From: RGIG6178 sp045118975
Lineage (GTDB): Bacteria > Bacillota_I > Bacilli_A > RFN20 > DUOF01
Direction of reading: 5' to 3'
Assembly: GCA_045118975.1 (NCBI GenBank)
Contig: JBGVCT010000013.1
Coordinates: 1-25,055 of the forward strand
DNA length: 25,055 nucleotides
The translations under genes were made by a program, and so were the position numbers. Shown in pieces: positions 23,178 to 25,055 of the stretch. The stretch's first letter is position 1; each line of letters opens with the position of its first letter. Under the pieces are notes generated by a model. It was not told where the DNA came from. It was given only the letters and a program-made list of their open reading frames with translations, and ran no database searches.

Positions 23178-23858
23178 ATTATTTAAATTAGTTAAATACT
23201 CATCTAAATACTTTTTCCAATCATCAGCATTTTCTTCATCAAATAATTGGTAAAGTATTTGTATTATTATTTCATGTCTATTTCCAGCTTCTTTTTTTCC
23301 AGAATTTGTTAACATTAATCCCTTTAATTTTAAAATCTTTTCAAACATATGGTTAACTGCAGAATATGCATCGCTTTTTTTATATTCTTCAGCAGACATA
23401 TTAACCACAGGAAATTCATTTTTATCAAATAAAACTCCACCATGTTTAACATTATATTTATAACACCTTATAAACCCATTAACTCCTGAAGCATCACACA
23501 TATCAGCATCTGATACTATTTTACCCTCAATTGTTATAGGACGAATACCCGCTAAAGACTTACTATAACCAATTCTAGTTAATTCACTTAATACTTGTTC
23601 TTTTACTTTTTCACTAGCACCAACAGTCTCTAAAATTCTTCTAGCGTTAGTTAAATTTTTAGCCTCTTCTTCACTCACTAGTTTATAGTCATCAACATCA
23701 TGTAACAAAGCTATTAAAGCTGCAACATTCTCATCGGCATTTTCTTCTTTTGCAAACTTCAAAGTTAAATCTAAAACCCTATCGATATGATCATTACTAT
23801 GTCCTGACTCATCTTTTCCCATAAACTTATATACTTCTTTTTTTACTGCCTCTATCAT
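23172..23858 (-). CDS. HD-domain phosphohydrolase
   Basis: This 228-residue protein has the metal-binding residues of the HD superfamily: H24 (GHSNDHIDRV), the H53-D54 pair (ALLHDVDDY) and the late Asp in VSDADMCDA. Small stand-alone HD proteins of this length hydrolyse phosphate esters, often of nucleotides; no more exact function can be told. The ATG has GGAGGG 5 bases upstream. It is transcribed alone, away from the PHP gene, from the divergent gap 23859-24006. Confidence 0.87.
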   Translation of the reverse strand: MIEAVKKEVYKFMGKDESGHSNDHIDRVLDLTLKFAKEENADENVAALIALLHDVDDYKLVSEEEAKNLTNARRILETVGASEKVKEQVLSELTRIGYSKSLAGIRPITIEGKIVSDADMCDASGVNGFIRCYKYNVKHGGVLFDKNEFPVVNMSAEEYKKSDAYSAVNHMFEKILKLKGLMLTNSGKKEAGNRHEIIIQILYQLFDEENADDWKKYLDEYLTNLNNN

Positions 23859-23877
23859 GATATCCCTCCAATACTAA

Positions 23878-23897
23878 TTAGATTTTACTAAATCTAA
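23878..23897. promoter_or_regulatory. Palindrome in divergent HD/PHP promoter gap
   Basis: TTAGATTT and AAATCTAA form a perfect 8-bp inverted repeat around TACT, 19 bases before the HD start. With no T-run on the minus side it may be an operator or a 5' UTR hairpin. No regulator gene is adjacent. Confidence 0.35.
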
Positions 23898-23982
23898 TAT
23901 AAATTACAAATAGTTATATTTTAATAAAATACACTAATTAAAAATTCTACCAATAAGAGACTATTTTTTTATAAAATGCCTA

Positions 23983-23988
23983 TATAAT
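23983..23988 (+). promoter_or_regulatory. -10 element of the PHP gene
   Basis: TATAAT lies 19 bases before the PHP start on the plus strand, followed by the AAAGGTGAT ribosome binding site. No convincing -35 is seen. Confidence 0.45.
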
Positions 23989-24006
23989 GTTTATAAAGGT
24001 GATACC

Positions 24007-24903
24007 ATGTACAATAATATTGATTTACACATTCATACAACTTGCTCAGATGGACATTTCACTCCATTTGAGATAATAGATATCGCTTCAAGAAATAATG
24101 TTGATGCCATTTCTATTTGTGATCACGACACAATTAACGCCTATACAAAAGAATTATTTGAATATGCTAAAAGCAAAAATATCACACTTGTTAAAGGAGT
24201 AGAAATTTCTACTAGATACTATAATCACGGCATTCATGTTTTAGGTTATAATTATGATTTAGATAATGAAGAACTTAATGAATGTCTTTCTAAGTTACAA
24301 AATGCTCGAGTTGACTACTTACTAAACGTTTCAAAAAAGCTAAAAGAATATGGATATATAGTAAACACAGAACATTTACTGACATTTGAATCTGTAACAA
24401 AAGCACACATTGCACTCGATATAGTAAATAATAAGGAGAATGAAACTTTATTACTAAAAGAATTCAATCATATTCCTACAAAAGGGGAATTTATTGAAGC
24501 AATCATGAATGAAGATTGCCCATGCTATGTAGAAAAGTTTTCTATCACTCCAATGGAGGCGGCAAAAATAATAAGAAAAGCCAATGGCAAAGTTATATTA
24601 GCTCATCCAGTTTGTTATAACAAAGAAGACAATCTAGAAGTAAATAAAATTTTCGACTTAGTACAATTAATGAAGGCAGATGGAATAGAGGCACATTATC
24701 TATACCTTGATAAAAATAATATAAATGCAAATGAATCTCCTTTTTGGGATAAATATGCAAAAGATAATAACTTATTATCTACTATTGGAAGTGACTTTCA
24801 TCAATTAGATGGAATTCATGTTGAATTAGGATTTAAAAATGTGGATTTTAAAATAAGCAAAAAAGAAATAAACAAAATAATGGATACTCTATTAAATAAA
24901 TAA
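24007..24903 (+). CDS. PHP-domain phosphoesterase
   Basis: The 298-residue protein has all PHP metal-binding motifs: H8-x-H10 (IDLHIHTTCSDG), DHD at 39-41, E65 (VKGVEIS), H76, the Asn-Gly-Lys-VILAHPV block and a late GSDFH. The order and length match YciV/RNase AM-type PHP enzymes, which remove phosphate from 3',5'-nucleoside bisphosphates or trim short RNA 5' ends. An AAAGGTGAT site fixes the start. It is the only plus-strand gene, divergent from the HD gene, and ends 11 bases before the right repeat, whose hairpin probably ends its transcript. Confidence 0.88.
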   Translation: MYNNIDLHIHTTCSDGHFTPFEIIDIASRNNVDAISICDHDTINAYTKELFEYAKSKNITLVKGVEISTRYYNHGIHVLGYNYDLDNEELNECLSKLQNARVDYLLNVSKKLKEYGYIVNTEHLLTFESVTKAHIALDIVNNKENETLLLKEFNHIPTKGEFIEAIMNEDCPCYVEKFSITPMEAAKIIRKANGKVILAHPVCYNKEDNLEVNKIFDLVQLMKADGIEAHYLYLDKNNINANESPFWDKYAKDNNLLSTIGSDFHQLDGIHVELGFKNVDFKISKKEINKIMDTLLNK

Positions 24904-24914
24904 AAAAGCCCAAA

Positions 24915-25055
24915 TATGAAGTGATTTAATAAAAGTAGACAAAGAGTAAAAAAACTCAGTCTACTTTTTTTGTTATACTAGAATAAAGGAGGAAAACAAC
25001 ATGAGCAGACCAAATGGAACAAAAAACATAATGCGAACACCAGAAGAAAAAGCAA
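24915..25055 (+). mobile_element. Right copy of terminal inverted repeat, probable IS element end
   Basis: These 141 bases are the reverse complement of bases 1-141. They begin TATGAAGTGATTTAATAAAA, then carry a hairpin (24931-24968, AAAAGTAGAC/GTCTACTTTT with an inner GAGT/ACTC and seven T), a TGTTATACT extended -10 (24972-24979, TG included), AAAGGAGG (24985-24992) and the ATG of the transposase-like ORF. The window ends inside this element. Confidence 0.8.
25001..25055 (+). CDS. Transposase N-terminus (partial, runs off the window)
   Basis: Same 18-codon start as the ORF at 1-55, MSRPNGTKNIMRTPEEKA, with AAAGGAGG 8 bases upstream, on the plus strand and running off the right edge. Family uncertain, IS3-type OrfA being the best guess from its basic start. 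Confidence 0.5.
   Translation, partial: MSRPNGTKNIMRTPEEKA

Noticed and set aside
1..25055. Composite transposon flanked by inverted IS copies
   Set aside because: The shared length fits a k-mer break, and the enclosed genes are mostly housekeeping with matched base composition, so a 25 kb cargo is less likely than two separate IS copies.
1..25055. tRNA genes, rRNA, CRISPR arrays or phage genes
   Set aside because: No cloverleaf, no spaced repeats, no structural or integrase genes were visible on either strand.

Overview
The window is a 25 kb AT-rich piece of a low-GC Gram-positive (Bacillota) chromosome, probably an uncultured gut-type lineage. The support is strong AGGAGG-type ribosome binding sites, short rho-independent terminators after most transcription units, a Bacilli/Clostridia-like gene set and a cotJ spore-coat locus, which points to a spore-forming ancestry. 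TGG encodes Trp and TGA acts as a stop, so the mycoplasma code is not in use. Class-level placement is not possible from this sequence alone.

Nearly every gene lies on the minus strand; only the PHP phosphoesterase at the right is on plus. Reading in the direction of transcription (right to left), the units are: an HD hydrolase; Suppressor-of-fused-like, DUF523/TudS-like, an unknown protein and a GNAT; an unknown protein and DUF488; a chloramphenicol-acetyltransferase-like protein with three GNATs; an unknown protein and an S41 peptidase; a YwaF-like membrane protein with a winged helix, a PlsC-like acyltransferase with a zinc ribbon, and a GltS-type transporter; a Nudix protein; cotJB (with a CotJA-like start) and cotJC; a 20-repeat Sel1 protein and a methyltransferase; cysS and a Nudix hydrolase; and an Old Yellow Enzyme reductase with the two aconitase X subunits.

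The most striking element lies in the 324-base gap upstream of cysS. A consensus promoter drives a 15-residue leader peptide ending in Cys-Cys-Cys-Ser-Cys-Ile. It is followed by five RNA segments that can pair in two mutually exclusive ways, one of which ends in a strong terminator. This has the logic of a trp-type ribosome-mediated attenuator tuned to cysteinyl-tRNA supply. I see no T-box, the usual control of aminoacyl-tRNA synthetase genes in this phylum. A second possible short ORF lies between the terminator and cysS.

Both ends of the window carry the same 141 bases in inverted orientation. They hold a shielding hairpin, a promoter-like -10, a ribosome binding site and the first 18 codons of a probable transposase reading outward. 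The most likely reading is a contig that broke at two copies of one insertion sequence, since 141 is also a common assembler k-mer size. No tRNA, rRNA or CRISPR was found.
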